Shown: piece after piece, positions 8,042 to 17,106 of the stretch
How positions within the stretch are numbered: position 1 is the stretch's first letter
Layout of the letters: each line of letters starts with the position of its first letter
Assembly (NCBI GenBank): GCA_903907995.1
Contig: CAIVQH010000016.1
Span: 80,813-144,812, forward strand
DNA: 64,000 bases
Direction: 5' to 3'
DNA from: an uncultured Verrucomicrobiota bacterium
GTDB lineage: Bacteria; Verrucomicrobiota; Verrucomicrobiia; Limisphaerales; UBA9464
The notes under the pieces: model-generated
Database searches by the model: none
What the model was told of the DNA's origin: nothing
The model's input: the letters and a program-made list of their open reading frames with translations, nothing else
Position numbers and translations under genes: made by a program

Positions 8042-9403
8042 ATGAGCGACCTTCTTCTCGTGGGCGGCCGGGTGATTGATCCGGCCTCCGGCTATGACCA
8101 GACCGCCGACGTGCTGCTGCGGGATGGCCGGGTCGCGGCCATCGGCACGGCCCTTCTCGCCGAGAACGCTGAGCGGATCGACGTCACCGGTAAGGTCGTG
8201 TGCCCCGGGCTGATCGACCTGCACGTCCATTTCCGGGAGCCGGGCCAGACCAAGAAGGAGGATATCCTGAGCGGCGCGCAATGCGCGGCCCGGGGCGGCT
8301 TCACGACCGTGGTGTGCATGCCCAACACGGCACCCTCCATCGACAATGCCGGCACGGTGGCGCTGATTCAGGAACGCGCCCGCGCGGCGGCGGTCCGCGT
8401 GGAAATCACCGGGGCCCTGACCAAGGGCATCGCCGGCGAGGAACTGGCCCCCATCGGTTCCCTCGCCAAGGCCGGTGTGGTGGCGCTTACGGATGACGGC
8501 AAGTGCATCCAAAACAACGAGCTGATGCGTCGCGCCTGCGAGTATGCGCTGATGTTCGGGCTGCCGATCATGGATCACTGCCAGGATTACGGCCTCGTTA
8601 CCGATGGCGTGATGCATGAGGGATATTACTCCGCCGTGCTCGGGCTGCGCGGCTGGCCGTCGGCGGGGGAGGAAATGATTGTCGCTCGGAACATCTTGCT
8701 CGCGGAACAGACCGGCACCCACATCCACTGCCAGCACCTCAGCAGCGCGGGGAGCGTGCGGCTCTTGCGCGAGGCCAAGTCCCGTGGCGTGCCCATTTCC
8801 GGCGAAGGCTGCGCCCATCACTTCACCCTGTCGGACGCGTGTCTGGCGGGTAGCGAGGAATTTTGGAAGGCGGACGGTGCGGAATGGGCCAAACGGCACT
8901 TTGGCGACCGCCCGTTGCCGACCTGGCCAGCGTACCACACCCATTTCAAAATGAACCCGCCCCTGCGGTCGGCGGCAGATGTTGCCGCCATCCGGGATGG
9001 AATTGCCGACGGCACACTGGAGATTATTTCCAGCGACCATGCGCCGCATACTGAGACAGAAAAGGACGTGGAGTTCGATTATGCACCGTTCGGTATAGTG
9101 GGCCTGGAGGTGGAACTGGCGCTGTCCCTGATGAATTTCTACCAAAACGGACGGCTGACGCTGCCGCAGTTGCTGGCAAAACTGACCTGCAATCCGGCGA
9201 AGCTGCTCCGGTTTGCGGACGGTCGCGGCGAACTGAAGGTCGGCGGCGTGGCGGATGTGACCGTGTTCGACCCGGATGCGGAATGGACCAGCCGTCGGGA
9301 GGAAACCGCCAGCAAGTCACGCAACAACCCGTTTCACGGCTGGGTGATGAAGGGCAAAGCCAGCCACACTATCGTCGGTGGCAAGGTGGTTTGGAAGGCC
9401 TGA
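8042..9403 (+). CDS. pyrC: Dihydroorotase (class I)
   Basis: Zinc amidohydrolase that closes carbamoyl-aspartate to dihydroorotate, the third step of pyrimidine synthesis. The metal site is visible as DLHVHFREPGQTKKEDI near residue 60, with later ligands in HCQDYG, HCQHLSS and the conserved SSDHAPH loop. The start is the ATG at 8042 (MSDLLLVGGRVIDPASGY), giving 453 aa. The ORF track's upstream extension runs through the octamer inverted repeat and is not protein-like. No pyrB or other pyrimidine gene is adjacent, so it is probably expressed alone. After the stop there is a 7-bp-stem hairpin (9444-9472) without a T-run, so the terminator is unclear. Confidence 0.93.
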   Translation: MSDLLLVGGRVIDPASGYDQTADVLLRDGRVAAIGTALLAENAERIDVTGKVVCPGLIDLHVHFREPGQTKKEDILSGAQCAARGGFTTVVCMPNTAPSIDNAGTVALIQERARAAAVRVEITGALTKGIAGEELAPIGSLAKAGVVALTDDGKCIQNNELMRRACEYALMFGLPIMDHCQDYGLVTDGVMHEGYYSAVLGLRGWPSAGEEMIVARNILLAEQTGTHIHCQHLSSAGSVRLLREAKSRGVPISGEGCAHHFTLSDACLAGSEEFWKADGAEWAKRHFGDRPLPTWPAYHTHFKMNPPLRSAADVAAIRDGIADGTLEIISSDHAPHTETEKDVEFDYAPFGIVGLEVELALSLMNFYQNGRLTLPQLLAKLTCNPAKLLRFADGRGELKVGGVADVTVFDPDAEWTSRREETASKSRNNPFHGWVMKGKASHTIVGGKVVWKA

Positions 9404-9524
9404 AGGGGCAGGAAAACGTGCGGAAAGGCCGTGGGCGTTCGTTCCGTCGCTTGACGCTTCGCTCGGCGACGGGGGCGGCGCGGCACGCCATCCCTATCCG
9501 AACTGGTCTATTCAACGGAACTAA

Positions 9525-10076
9525 TTAAGCCTGAGCGAATTCAGGTGCAAACAGGCTGTGGTGGAGGGGCTGGATCTTGGCCACGGCGGCCGCCAGATCC
9601 TCGACCACGAAATCGTGGTGATCGTCGCCGATCCACGGGGAGCGGATCATGACACTGGTGCAGCCGGCGATCTGCGCGGCTTTGGCATCCGGCCACTTGT
9701 CCGAGATGACGAAGGAACGGTCGAGGTCGAGACTCCACTTGAAGGCCGCTTCCAGGAACATACCTGGCTGGGGCTTATGGCACGGATGATCCGTGTCATC
9801 GTAGGGGCAGAGCATGACGTCATCCAAGGGCAGCTTGCGCCGGAGGACGGCATGCATGAGGTCCAGCTCGTTGCGGGTGAGATCACCCCGCGAGACGGCC
9901 GGCTGGTTGGTGGTGGCAATCAAGATGAAACCGGCCTGCTTGAGCTGCGTGAGCAGCGCGGCAGCGGCCGGGTTGATCTTGAACTGCTCCAGCCGCAGGG
10001 GGGCGACCTGGGTGCCATGCTGGACCTCGCAGAGATTCAGCACTCCATCGCGCTCAAAGAAGACAGCAGCTTTCAT
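9525..10076 (-). CDS. HAD-IIIA family phosphatase-like protein (GmhB/HisB-N type)
   Basis: HAD-superfamily protein of 183 aa, the length of heptose-1,7-bisphosphate 7-phosphatase (GmhB) and the HisB N-terminal domain. Motif II is IATTNQP, the C-capping region is CPYDDTDHPCHKPQPGM (Cys/His cluster of the GmhB/HisB type, partly retained), and motif III/IV is SFVISDKWPDAKAA. Motif I is unusual. The family has DRDG with the first Asp as nucleophile, but here the sequence is FFERDGVLN, so that residue is Glu (codon GAG, checked on the reverse strand). The second Asp (general acid/base) remains. Either chemistry is altered or activity is lost. No LPS heptose genes are adjacent. The fold assignment is firm and the substrate unknown. 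Confidence 0.75.
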   Translation of the reverse strand: MKAAVFFERDGVLNLCEVQHGTQVAPLRLEQFKINPAAAALLTQLKQAGFILIATTNQPAVSRGDLTRNELDLMHAVLRRKLPLDDVMLCPYDDTDHPCHKPQPGMFLEAAFKWSLDLDRSFVISDKWPDAKAAQIAGCTSVMIRSPWIGDDHHDFVVEDLAAAVAKIQPLHHSLFAPEFAQA

Positions 10077-10245
10077 GTTGGAGATGAGAAGAGCATCTGC
10101 TTTGCCAGACGCAGCGGAAACAGTCGGAGTTACGTTCCTTCCTCCGTAATTTCTCCTGTTCGTTGCCTTTGTGGCTCAGGGCACAAGGCCGGCTCGCAGA
10201 AGTGCGAGGCACGTCTCCAATTTCGAAAAAGCGGCCGCCGACCGG

Positions 10246-11304
10246 CTACTCGTTCAGTTCTCTGGAAGCCCCAACCCGCTGCTCCATTTCACGCACGATG
10301 GGCAGTACCCGGGCGACGACGTTGGCCTCGGTCTGGCCCAGGAAGGGTTTGAGGAAAAATTTTACCACGCCGACGGTCTCACCATTACGGTCGTGCAACG
10401 GCGCGGTTACGATCTGCTCGTTGTCCGCCTTGCCCAGATAGCTCTGGTTCTCGGCGAACGCCTTCAGTTCCGTCTCCTCGGCTTTCATCCCGTTTTCCGT
10501 CGTAATTTTGCTGGCGATGACGTGGAGCTCGGGCTGGGCGGTAGTTTTCCCATAGATGCGAAGGTTCTTCAGCCGGGACTGGTGGGCGATCGTGTCGCGC
10601 ACGAGGCTGGTGGCGAGTGATTCCAGCGGTCGGTATTCCACCTTGGCCTCGCTGAAATAGGCCACGGAGTCCGACTTGGTCATGAAGCCCACCTTGCCTA
10701 GCAGAAAGGAATTATCGGTCAGCTCGGGGATGGCCTCCTTGCCGTCCAACCGCACCAGGATGCGGTTGCCGTTGCAAGTCACGGACAGCTCGTGCCACAC
10801 GCCCTTGGTCACGGGCATCGAGTTGCCGATGGGCGCGGACCGTTCGCCATTGATGAACTTATAGAAGCGAACATTGCCGTCCTGGGCATTCGCGCGGACC
10901 ACGTAAAAATTCTTCTCGTCCTGCAGGCGGAAGACGACCCCGGCCATCTGCTCCACCGCGCCGCCCACGATCTTGAAGCGGGTCGTCAGGGTCAGGTCGC
11001 CATAGACATCACCGTCGTACAGCAGGACCGGAAACCGTTCGTCGGCCGGGTCACGCGACACCTGTGCGAGCACGGGCAGGCGGTTGGCGGCGGCGGCGTT
11101 GGTGCTCCGCGGCTTGAATTCGGTGGGGATGTCATCCAGCACGATCTGCCAGTCGCCCGGTTTGCCGATGCCGGCCCGGAAGGAATGGAAGCCCTCGGGT
11201 GTTTCGCCCACCTTGGTCTGGCTGAAATCAAAGGCCCGTTCGGCCGCGTGGGCGGCAGCAAACCCGAGGATCGCGGACAGGAGGACTGGCAGGCGGAGTC
11301 GCAT
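10246..11304 (-). CDS. Exported concanavalin-like (DUF1080/LamG-type) protein
   Basis: Exported protein of 352 aa. I chose the ATG at 11304 because it begins a clean signal peptide, MRLRLPVLLSAILGFAAAHA. The longer ORF places 51 charged residues in front. The middle (about residues 80-250) reads like a jelly-roll domain of the DUF1080/3-keto-disaccharide hydrolase or LamG kind: VLLYDGDVYGDLTLTTRFKIVGGA, AGVVFRLQDEKNFYVVRANAQDGN, then HELSVTCNGNRILVRLDGK. The C-terminal 110 residues (ELHVIASKITTENGMKAEE to VGVVKFFLKPF) resemble a small PAS/Cache-like sensor fold, which is only an impression. It probably binds or acts on carbohydrate in the periplasm. It is divergent from the DHH gene that follows. 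Confidence 0.65.
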   Translation of the reverse strand: MRLRLPVLLSAILGFAAAHAAERAFDFSQTKVGETPEGFHSFRAGIGKPGDWQIVLDDIPTEFKPRSTNAAAANRLPVLAQVSRDPADERFPVLLYDGDVYGDLTLTTRFKIVGGAVEQMAGVVFRLQDEKNFYVVRANAQDGNVRFYKFINGERSAPIGNSMPVTKGVWHELSVTCNGNRILVRLDGKEAIPELTDNSFLLGKVGFMTKSDSVAYFSEAKVEYRPLESLATSLVRDTIAHQSRLKNLRIYGKTTAQPELHVIASKITTENGMKAEETELKAFAENQSYLGKADNEQIVTAPLHDRNGETVGVVKFFLKPFLGQTEANVVARVLPIVREMEQRVGASRELNE

Positions 11305-11447
11305 GTGTGGGCCAAGGCTAACAGAGCCCCATGCCACAGCAAGAGCGCCCAAACGCAGGGAAAGGCCACCGGGGCAAACGGTGCGGTGGGCGGTCCGCGC
11401 TGCGATTCCATTTTCCACCGTGCCTGTGGCGTGCCTATCGTCCTCGC

Positions 11448-12374
11448 GTGCCATCACTTCCCCACCCTGAGGTCATTCTCACGCATGAGAGTGACCTCGA
11501 CGGACTGGTTGCCGGCCTGCTCTTAAAAAAGCTGGCCCGGCATCTCTTCGCCATCGACGTGCACTTGCAGGCCTGGAACTATCAGGGTTGGAAGAACCGC
11601 CCGCTGAATGAGCGGTCGGCCTGGGTCACCGACCTGAGCTTTGAGCCGCGCCTGGACCGGCCCAACTGGCTCGTGATCGACCACCATGCCCTGACCAGCC
11701 AGCCCAAACAGGCCCAGCTCATCCATGACCTGAACCGGTGTGCCGCGCTGCTTTGCTACGATTTGTGCCGGGAACAGGGGCTGGGGACCCCGGCGCTCGA
11801 CCGGCTCGTCCACCTGACGAATGTCGGCGACCTTTGGCTGGCCGATGATCCCGATTTTGACCTTGCCTGCGACTACGCCAGCCTGGTGAAGACCTACGGC
11901 TTCTGGAATCTCCACGCCGTGATCAAGGGCGAGCCGGAGCGCCTCCTGGATCATCCCTTGCTCCAGGTCATGACGGCGAAGCGGAGCATCGAGGATCCGA
12001 TCGGGTACGAATGGAGCCGGGAACACGTGCTGGAAATCAGCCCGGAGGTGGGTTTGGTCCGCACCGCGATCGGCAACACCAACCTGATAGTGCATCAGCT
12101 GCTCGAACAGGGCGCCACGCCGTACAAGGTGCTCGCGACCCTCTTCCCCAAGTCCAACCGCACCATCGTGGTGAGCTTCCGCAGCCAGAACGGGGAGGCC
12201 CTGCCGATCGCGACGAAGCTTCAAGGGGGAGGTCACGCGAATGCCGCCGGCACCACCCTGCCCAAATCGGTGACCGACCCCGACATCGCCCTCGACTATC
12301 TGCGCCAGGTGCTGAACCCCACGGTGCCGTTGCAGGCGGACTTCAACAGCCCGTTCGCGGGACTCAAACTCTGA
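11448..12374 (+). CDS. DHH-family phosphoesterase
   Basis: Protein of 308 aa with DHH-superfamily hallmarks. These are a first metal motif ESDLDGLVAG near the N-terminus, DHHA as the name-giving motif at about residue 83, and a C-terminal DHHA1-type nucleic-acid/substrate motif GGGHANAAG. Family members hydrolyse short RNAs (NrnA), cyclic dinucleotide products or inorganic polyphosphates. This one is nearest in layout to NrnA/oligoribonuclease-like proteins, but the exact substrate is open. The start is taken as GTG at 11448, directly before PSLPHPEVILTHESD. The ORF track's ATG at 11331 would add 39 Arg-rich residues inside the divergent promoter region. It ends 11 bp before the GNAT gene, forming a plus-strand run with the two genes that follow. 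Confidence 0.75.
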   Translation: MPSLPHPEVILTHESDLDGLVAGLLLKKLARHLFAIDVHLQAWNYQGWKNRPLNERSAWVTDLSFEPRLDRPNWLVIDHHALTSQPKQAQLIHDLNRCAALLCYDLCREQGLGTPALDRLVHLTNVGDLWLADDPDFDLACDYASLVKTYGFWNLHAVIKGEPERLLDHPLLQVMTAKRSIEDPIGYEWSREHVLEISPEVGLVRTAIGNTNLIVHQLLEQGATPYKVLATLFPKSNRTIVVSFRSQNGEALPIATKLQGGGHANAAGTTLPKSVTDPDIALDYLRQVLNPTVPLQADFNSPFAGLKL

Positions 12375-12385
12375 CGGGGGCGGCG

Positions 12386-12850
12386 ATGCAATTCACGCGG
12401 GCCGTTCCCGACGATGCGGCGGAGCTCACCCGCATCGCCCATGCCGCCAAGCGTCATTGGGGCTATCCTGAGGAATGGATCGCCCGTTGGGCTCCCGCGC
12501 TGACGGTCACACCCGAATTCATCAGAACCAACCCGACGGTGGTGGCGCGGATGGAGACGGAGCCCGTCGGGTTCGCCGCACTGACCGGACTCGGTCGCCA
12601 GCTCCGGCTGGAGCACCTGTGGGTGCTGCCTGCGTTCATGGGGCGGGGCATTGGCCGCGCGCTGTTTCAGGAAATTGCCCTGGTTGGTCGTGCCGCCGGC
12701 TGGTCATCAGTGCAGGTCATCTCCGATCCTCACGCCGAAGGTTTTTATCTGCGGCTCGGTGCGCGCCGGGTTGGAGAGCAAATCTCCGACCCTGAAGGCC
12801 ATGGCCGTACCCTGCCCGTGTTGCTGGTGAATTTGCGGCCGGCAGGCTAA
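12386..12850 (+). CDS. GNAT-family N-acetyltransferase
   Basis: Protein of 154 aa with the GNAT fold. It opens with the typical FTRAVPDDAAELTRIAHAA first strand-helix. The acetyl-CoA motif A is HLWVLPAFMGRGIGRALFQEI, containing the R/Q-x-x-G-x-G/A pyrophosphate loop as GRGIGRA, followed by FYLRLGARRVGE near the end, the usual motif B (YxxxGF-like). The start at 12386 gives a normal family length. The ORF track's 279-aa version overlaps the DHH gene. The acceptor substrate cannot be inferred. It is sandwiched between DHH and radical SAM genes at 11-12 bp spacing, so it is likely in an operon with them. Confidence 0.85.
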   Translation: MQFTRAVPDDAAELTRIAHAAKRHWGYPEEWIARWAPALTVTPEFIRTNPTVVARMETEPVGFAALTGLGRQLRLEHLWVLPAFMGRGIGRALFQEIALVGRAAGWSSVQVISDPHAEGFYLRLGARRVGEQISDPEGHGRTLPVLLVNLRPAG

Positions 12851-12862
12851 GCTCGCCTCGCG

Positions 12863-14422
12863 ATGCCGGACATCCTCCTCGCCACACTCAACGCCAAGTA
12901 CATCCACGCGGCGTTTGGCCTGCGCTATCTGCTGGCGAACATGGGCGACCTGCAGTCCCGCACCGCGCTGGTGGAATTCGACATCAACCAGAAGGCCATT
13001 GACGTCGCCGAGGTCATCCTCGCCCAGTCGCCGCGCATCCTCGGGCTGGGGGTCTATATCTGGAACGTCGGGCTGACCACCGAACTGGTCGGCATTCTCA
13101 AACGCGCCCGTCCGGAAATGACGATCATCCTCGGCGGGCCGGAAGTGAGCTTCGAATGCGACCAGCAGGAGATTGTCCGGCTGGCCGACCATACGATCAC
13201 GGGCGAGGCCGATCTGAAATTCGCCGAGGTCTGCCGTTTGCTGTTGGCCGCCGGCATGCCCTCTGAGTCCAAGCCCGCGCCTTGGCCGAAGGTCATCCCC
13301 GCCGAACTCCCCGACCTGGCGGGGCTGGAGCTGCCCTACGACCTTTACGATGAGCGCGATGCGGCCCACCGCGTCATTTATGTGGAGGCGTCGCGCGGCT
13401 GCCCCTTCACCTGCGAGTTTTGTTTGTCCTCGCTGGATTTGCCGGTCCGGCAGTTTCCGCTCGACCGCTTTCTCGCCGCGATGCAGCGCCTGCTCGACCG
13501 GGGCGTGCGCCAGTTCAAGTTCGTGGACCGCACGTTCAACCTGCATCTGCCCACGAGCACGGCGATCCTCCGGTTCTTCCGTGAACAATGGACTCCCGGG
13601 CTGTTCGTGCATTTCGAGATGGTGCCGGACCGCCTGCCGGAGGCGCTCCGTGAGCTGATCGCGCAGTTCCCACCGGGTGCGCTCCAGTTCGAGGTCGGCA
13701 TCCAGACCTTCAATCCCGACGTGGAGCAGCTCATCAGCCGCCGGCAGAACCACGACCGCCTCGCGGACAACTTCCGCTGGTTGCGCGAGCACAGCGGCGT
13801 CCACGTCCACGCCGACCTGATCGCCGGCCTGCCTGGCGAATCGCTGGCCAGCTTTGCGGAAGGTTTTGACCGGCTGGTCGCGCTGCGGCCGCAGGAAATC
13901 CAGGTCGGCATCCTGAAACGGCTGCGGGGGACGCCCATCATGCGTCACGACCGTGAGTGGGCGATGGTTTACAGTCCCCAGCCGCCCTACGAGGTGCTGC
14001 AAACCCGCCTGCTCGACTTCGCCACCTTGGGCCGGTTGCGGCGCTTCGCGAAGTTCTGGGACATTTTCGGCAACAGCGGGAATTTTACCGAATCCCTGCC
14101 GCTGCTCTGGGCGCGAGCGGGGAGGCCGTCGCCCTTCTGGTCCGTCTTGGCGTTCAGCGACTGGCTCCATGGCCGCGGAGTGAAAACGAGTGGTATCGCG
14201 CTCCCCCGCCAGTACGAACTGCTGTGGGACTATTTCATCTCGGTGTCCGGCCTGGCTCCGGCCGAAACGGCGGCGGTGCTGGCCCGTGATTACGCGCGCG
14301 GCGGCCGTACCGACCCGCCCGATTTCCTGCGCGTCCATTTGCCGAAGGAGACCGCGACCAAGCCAGACCGGAAGGCTTTGCTGCCCAAACGGCAGGCCCG
14401 GCATGCTGCGCCGATGGCGTGA
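12863..14422 (+). CDS. B12-binding-domain radical SAM protein
   Basis: Protein of 519 aa. Residues 1-130 form a cobalamin-binding-like Rossmann domain ([22 protein letters not shown], then [10 protein letters not shown] and [11 protein letters not shown]). A radical SAM barrel follows with the [4Fe-4S] motif [10 protein letters not shown] (CxxxCxxC) at about residue 178. Downstream barrel elements include [13 protein letters not shown] and [11 protein letters not shown]. The C-terminal part resembles the DUF4080 extension of this group. Members of the family perform radical methylations or rearrangements, but no substrate is evident. The start ATG at 12863 follows the GNAT stop by 12 bp. It is last in the plus-strand run, and the next gene is convergent. 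The family call is strong and the reaction unknown. Confidence 0.88.
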   Translation: MPDILLATLNAKYIHAAFGLRYLLANMGDLQSRTALVEFDINQKAIDVAEVILAQSPRILGLGVYIWNVGLTTELVGILKRARPEMTIILGGPEVSFECDQQEIVRLADHTITGEADLKFAEVCRLLLAAGMPSESKPAPWPKVIPAELPDLAGLELPYDLYDERDAAHRVIYVEASRGCPFTCEFCLSSLDLPVRQFPLDRFLAAMQRLLDRGVRQFKFVDRTFNLHLPTSTAILRFFREQWTPGLFVHFEMVPDRLPEALRELIAQFPPGALQFEVGIQTFNPDVEQLISRRQNHDRLADNFRWLREHSGVHVHADLIAGLPGESLASFAEGFDRLVALRPQEIQVGILKRLRGTPIMRHDREWAMVYSPQPPYEVLQTRLLDFATLGRLRRFAKFWDIFGNSGNFTESLPLLWARAGRPSPFWSVLAFSDWLHGRGVKTSGIALPRQYELLWDYFISVSGLAPAETAAVLARDYARGGRTDPPDFLRVHLPKETATKPDRKALLPKRQARHAAPMA

Positions 14423-14466
14423 CCGAAGCGGCTGACACCAGTTCTGCAACGCCGTGTGGGATCGCC

Positions 14467-14865
14467 CTATTCTCCCGGTGGGGCACCGAAAGCTTCACCG
14501 AGAAAGAACTGGCTCAACGTCAGCCAGATGACCCGCAAAAGCATGAGTCCCAGCCCGGAAGCAACCACCAAGCCGACCAGAAAGGCCGCGAATTTCAGGT
14601 GGGGTCTGACATCATCGCGTCGCCTCACCAGCAGGGCGGCCAGAGTCCAAGCCGGCGGCAGCCACAGCAGCCAGATCCCTTGCACCGCCCAAAATGCAGC
14701 CAGCCCGGAATGTCCTTCTGTTCCATGAATCGTTCGGCCGAGCTTCAGAGCGGTGGCACCGAAGAGCACGCAGAGGGTGACCAGAGTGGTCTGCAGCAGT
14801 GCCACCAGCACCCTGTTGCGGACCGAGTACGCGACGGTCGCAGGATTGGCTCGGTCTTTTTTCAT
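14467..14865 (-). CDS. Hypothetical three-helix membrane protein
   Basis: Protein of 132 aa with no family I recognise. The hydrophobic segments are VLVALLQTTLVTLCVLFGATAL (about 19-40), LAAFWAVQGIWLLWLPPAWTLAALLV (about 55-80) and FAAFLVGLVVASGLGLMLLRVIWLTL (about 92-117), with short charged ends. Codon use and GC match the neighbours. It lies convergent to the radical SAM gene and divergent from the GH-like gene at 14959, so it is probably a single-gene transcript. Function unknown. Confidence 0.6.
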   Translation of the reverse strand: MKKDRANPATVAYSVRNRVLVALLQTTLVTLCVLFGATALKLGRTIHGTEGHSGLAAFWAVQGIWLLWLPPAWTLAALLVRRRDDVRPHLKFAAFLVGLVVASGLGLMLLRVIWLTLSQFFLGEAFGAPPGE

Positions 14866-14958
14866 GGCAGTTTGTATCCTGTCCGGTTGAGCTGAAGTGG
14901 CCCTTCCGCGTCACCGTCAACTTGGACCGTCACCCTCCGGTAACCGCATGAAAAATCT

Positions 14959-16299
14959 ATGAGCAGCGTCCGCAGCTTCTTCCTCCGCCCCGCGAATTTG
15001 TTCCTATTGGCCGTGATTGCCTTCCGCGTGTCCGCAGCCGAACTGACCCGCGAGGCCGTACTGGAAAGCACGCTGAAGCCTTACGCCGGTCCGAGCCTGC
15101 ACGAGGTGGATACCAGCACGCTCACCGGCAAGGTGATGTGCGGTTATCAGGGCTGGTTCAACGCGGAGGGCGACGGGGCGGAGCGCGGCTGGGTTCACTG
15201 GACCAAGCGGGGTGGTGCGCTTACTCCCGGCAACGCGAAGATCGACCTTTGGCCGGATGTCTCCGAACTCGGCGCCGACGAGCGTTTTGCGACCGGCTTC
15301 ACCAATGCGGCGGGGCAGGTGAAGGAGGTGTTCAGCCCGTACAAGCAGGCGACGGTGCTGCGGCATTTCCAGTGGATGCGCGACTACGGGATCGATGGGG
15401 CCTTCGTGCAGCGCTTCATCACCGACCTGCGCGATGCGCGTGCTCTGCGGCATAATAACACCGTGCTGGACCACTGCCGCGAGGGCGCGAACCGCTCCGG
15501 ACGCGCCTATGCCGTGATGTACGACCTGAGCGGGCTGGGCACCAACCGCATCCAGGAGGTCATCGACGATTGGAAGGCCTTGCGGACATGCATGCACATC
15601 ACCGAAGACCCGGCCTACTTGCGGCATCATGGGCATCCGCTCGTGGCCGTGTGGGGTGTGGGCTTCAACGACAACCGCCGCTACACGCTGGAGGAATGCC
15701 GTCGCCTCGTGGAATTCCTGAAGGCGGACGGCTGCTCGGTGATGCTCGGAGTCCCCACGGGCTTCCGCGAACAGAACCGCGATGCCGTCAAAGACCCGGA
15801 ACTGCACGACCTCCTGAAACTTGCAGACGTGCTCAGTCCTTGGACCGTGGGGCGTTATGGCAAACCCGTTGAGGCGGCCCGGCAGGGCGAGAAAGTCTGG
15901 CAGCCCGACATCGCGTGGTGTGCGGAGCGAAAGGCCGATTTTCTGCCGGTGGTGTTCCCGGGGTTTAGCTGGTTCAACATGATGGGACGGCAATTCGACG
16001 CGATCCCGCGCCTGAAGGGCGAGTTCCTGTGGTCGCAGTTCGTCGCGGCCAAGCGGGCCGGGGCCTCGATGATCTACGTGGCCATGTTTGACGAAGTGGA
16101 CGAGGGGACTGCGATTTTCAAATGCACCAATGACACGCCGGTGGGGGAGGGCGTGAAGTTCCTGAACTACGAGGGCCTGCCCAGCGACTTCTACCTGCGG
16201 CTTACCGGTGCCGGAGCCAAACTGCTGCGAGGCGAACTGCCGGTGACGGATGTCTTGCCGGAGGCGCTTTCCCGATTGGCCGCTGAGGCCCATCCGTAA
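14959..16299 (+). CDS. Exported GH71/GH99-like glycoside hydrolase
   Basis: Secreted protein of 446 aa. It has a signal peptide of about 26 residues (SFFLRPANLFLLAVIAFRVSA) and a domain opening VMCGYQGWFNAEGDGAERGW, the sequence seen in Bacteroidetes and Verrucomicrobia proteins annotated as xylosidase/arabinosidase or GH71/99-like. Further conserved pieces are HFQWMRDYGIDGAFVQRF, VAVWGVGFNDNRRY and IYVAMFDEVDEGTAIFK, the last with acidic residues suited to a TIM-barrel active site. It probably cleaves polysaccharide in the periplasm or outside the cell. Substrate specificity cannot be read from sequence. No sugar transporter or SusC/D pair lies nearby. The TonB-like operon downstream starts 87 bp later and could be connected with uptake, which is inference. 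Confidence 0.78.
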   Translation: MSSVRSFFLRPANLFLLAVIAFRVSAAELTREAVLESTLKPYAGPSLHEVDTSTLTGKVMCGYQGWFNAEGDGAERGWVHWTKRGGALTPGNAKIDLWPDVSELGADERFATGFTNAAGQVKEVFSPYKQATVLRHFQWMRDYGIDGAFVQRFITDLRDARALRHNNTVLDHCREGANRSGRAYAVMYDLSGLGTNRIQEVIDDWKALRTCMHITEDPAYLRHHGHPLVAVWGVGFNDNRRYTLEECRRLVEFLKADGCSVMLGVPTGFREQNRDAVKDPELHDLLKLADVLSPWTVGRYGKPVEAARQGEKVWQPDIAWCAERKADFLPVVFPGFSWFNMMGRQFDAIPRLKGEFLWSQFVAAKRAGASMIYVAMFDEVDEGTAIFKCTNDTPVGEGVKFLNYEGLPSDFYLRLTGAGAKLLRGELPVTDVLPEALSRLAAEAHP

Positions 16300-16386
16300 T
16301 CCTTGGGCCAGCTTGCCGGCAATGTGACATTTCGTGGCGGCGAATCCCGCTTGGTGCCTTCCGGTTTTCGTCGTTATAACCGGCCC

Positions 16387-17106
16387 ATGCAGTTTGCCAT
16401 GCTCCTTGCCGCCGCCGATGCCACGAATGCCGTTGCGGCGGTCGCGGCTTCGGCCCGCCAGGCGACGGCGACCGGGGGTTACGGGCTGGTGTTCTGGTTT
16501 CTCGTACTGCTCTGCGGGGTGGCCATCGCGGTGATTGCCGAGCGCGTGCTGCTCTACCGGCGCGAGCAGATCGACTCGGCGCAGTTCTTGGCGGGCGTCC
16601 GCAACGTCATCAAGCGCGACAATGTTTTGGAGGCCCTGTCCATCTGCGACGCCACGCCCGGACCGGTGGCGCGGATGGTGAAGGCGGCGATTCTGGCCCG
16701 CGATGGCGGGCGCGAGCGTATCCAGGAGTCGCTGGAGGAAACCGGATCGCAGGAAGTCCCGCGCCTGGAGGCCCGGCTGGCCCTCATCGCGACACTCGCG
16801 CAGATCGGACCGCTGATGGGTGTGCTGGGCACACTGCTCGGATTTGCCGGCGTGTTCCGCGAACTGCGCCGGCCCGATGGGTCGGCTTTCGGTTACGCCG
16901 CCCCCGGAGAAATGTTCGACGGCCTGATGCAGGCCCTTTACTGCGCGGCCCTCGGTGTGGGACTCGCGATCCTCTGCTACGCGGCCTACAACTACCTGGT
17001 CACCCGGGTGAACGTGCTCGTGGCCGACATGGAACGGGCGGGCATCGAGGCGGTGAAGCTCGTCAGCGGGGACGGCAACGGCGGGAACGGGAATGGAAAG
17101 TCATGA
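16387..17106 (+). CDS. ExbB/TolQ-type proton-channel protein
   Basis: Inner-membrane protein of 239 aa of the MotA/TolQ/ExbB family. TM1 is about residues 33-55 (GLVFWFLVLLCGVAIAVIAERVLLY), followed by the cytoplasmic loop. TM2 is LALIATLAQIGPLMGVLGTLLGFAGVF, close to the family signature AxxAPLLGLLGTV. TM3 is GLMQALYCAALGVGLAILCYAAYNYL. The start ATG at 16387 gives the normal length, and the longer ORF adds 28 unrelated residues. Its stop overlaps the exbD start by 4 bp (ATGA), so the two are translationally coupled. It normally works with ExbD to power TonB or to drive TolA/gliding-type motors. The conserved TM3 Thr appears to be Cys here (ALYCAALG). Confidence 0.85.
   Translation: MQFAMLLAAADATNAVAAVAASARQATATGGYGLVFWFLVLLCGVAIAVIAERVLLYRREQIDSAQFLAGVRNVIKRDNVLEALSICDATPGPVARMVKAAILARDGGRERIQESLEETGSQEVPRLEARLALIATLAQIGPLMGVLGTLLGFAGVFRELRRPDGSAFGYAAPGEMFDGLMQALYCAALGVGLAILCYAAYNYLVTRVNVLVADMERAGIEAVKLVSGDGNGGNGNGKS

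Noticed and set aside
9444-9472. Hairpin after pyrC as a terminator
   Set aside because: 7-bp stem with a 15-nt loop and followed by Gs, not Ts. Too weak to call.
12707-14449. 580-aa minus-strand ORF
   Set aside because: Mirror frame of the radical SAM gene, whose CxxxCxxC motif and domain order are clear on the plus strand.
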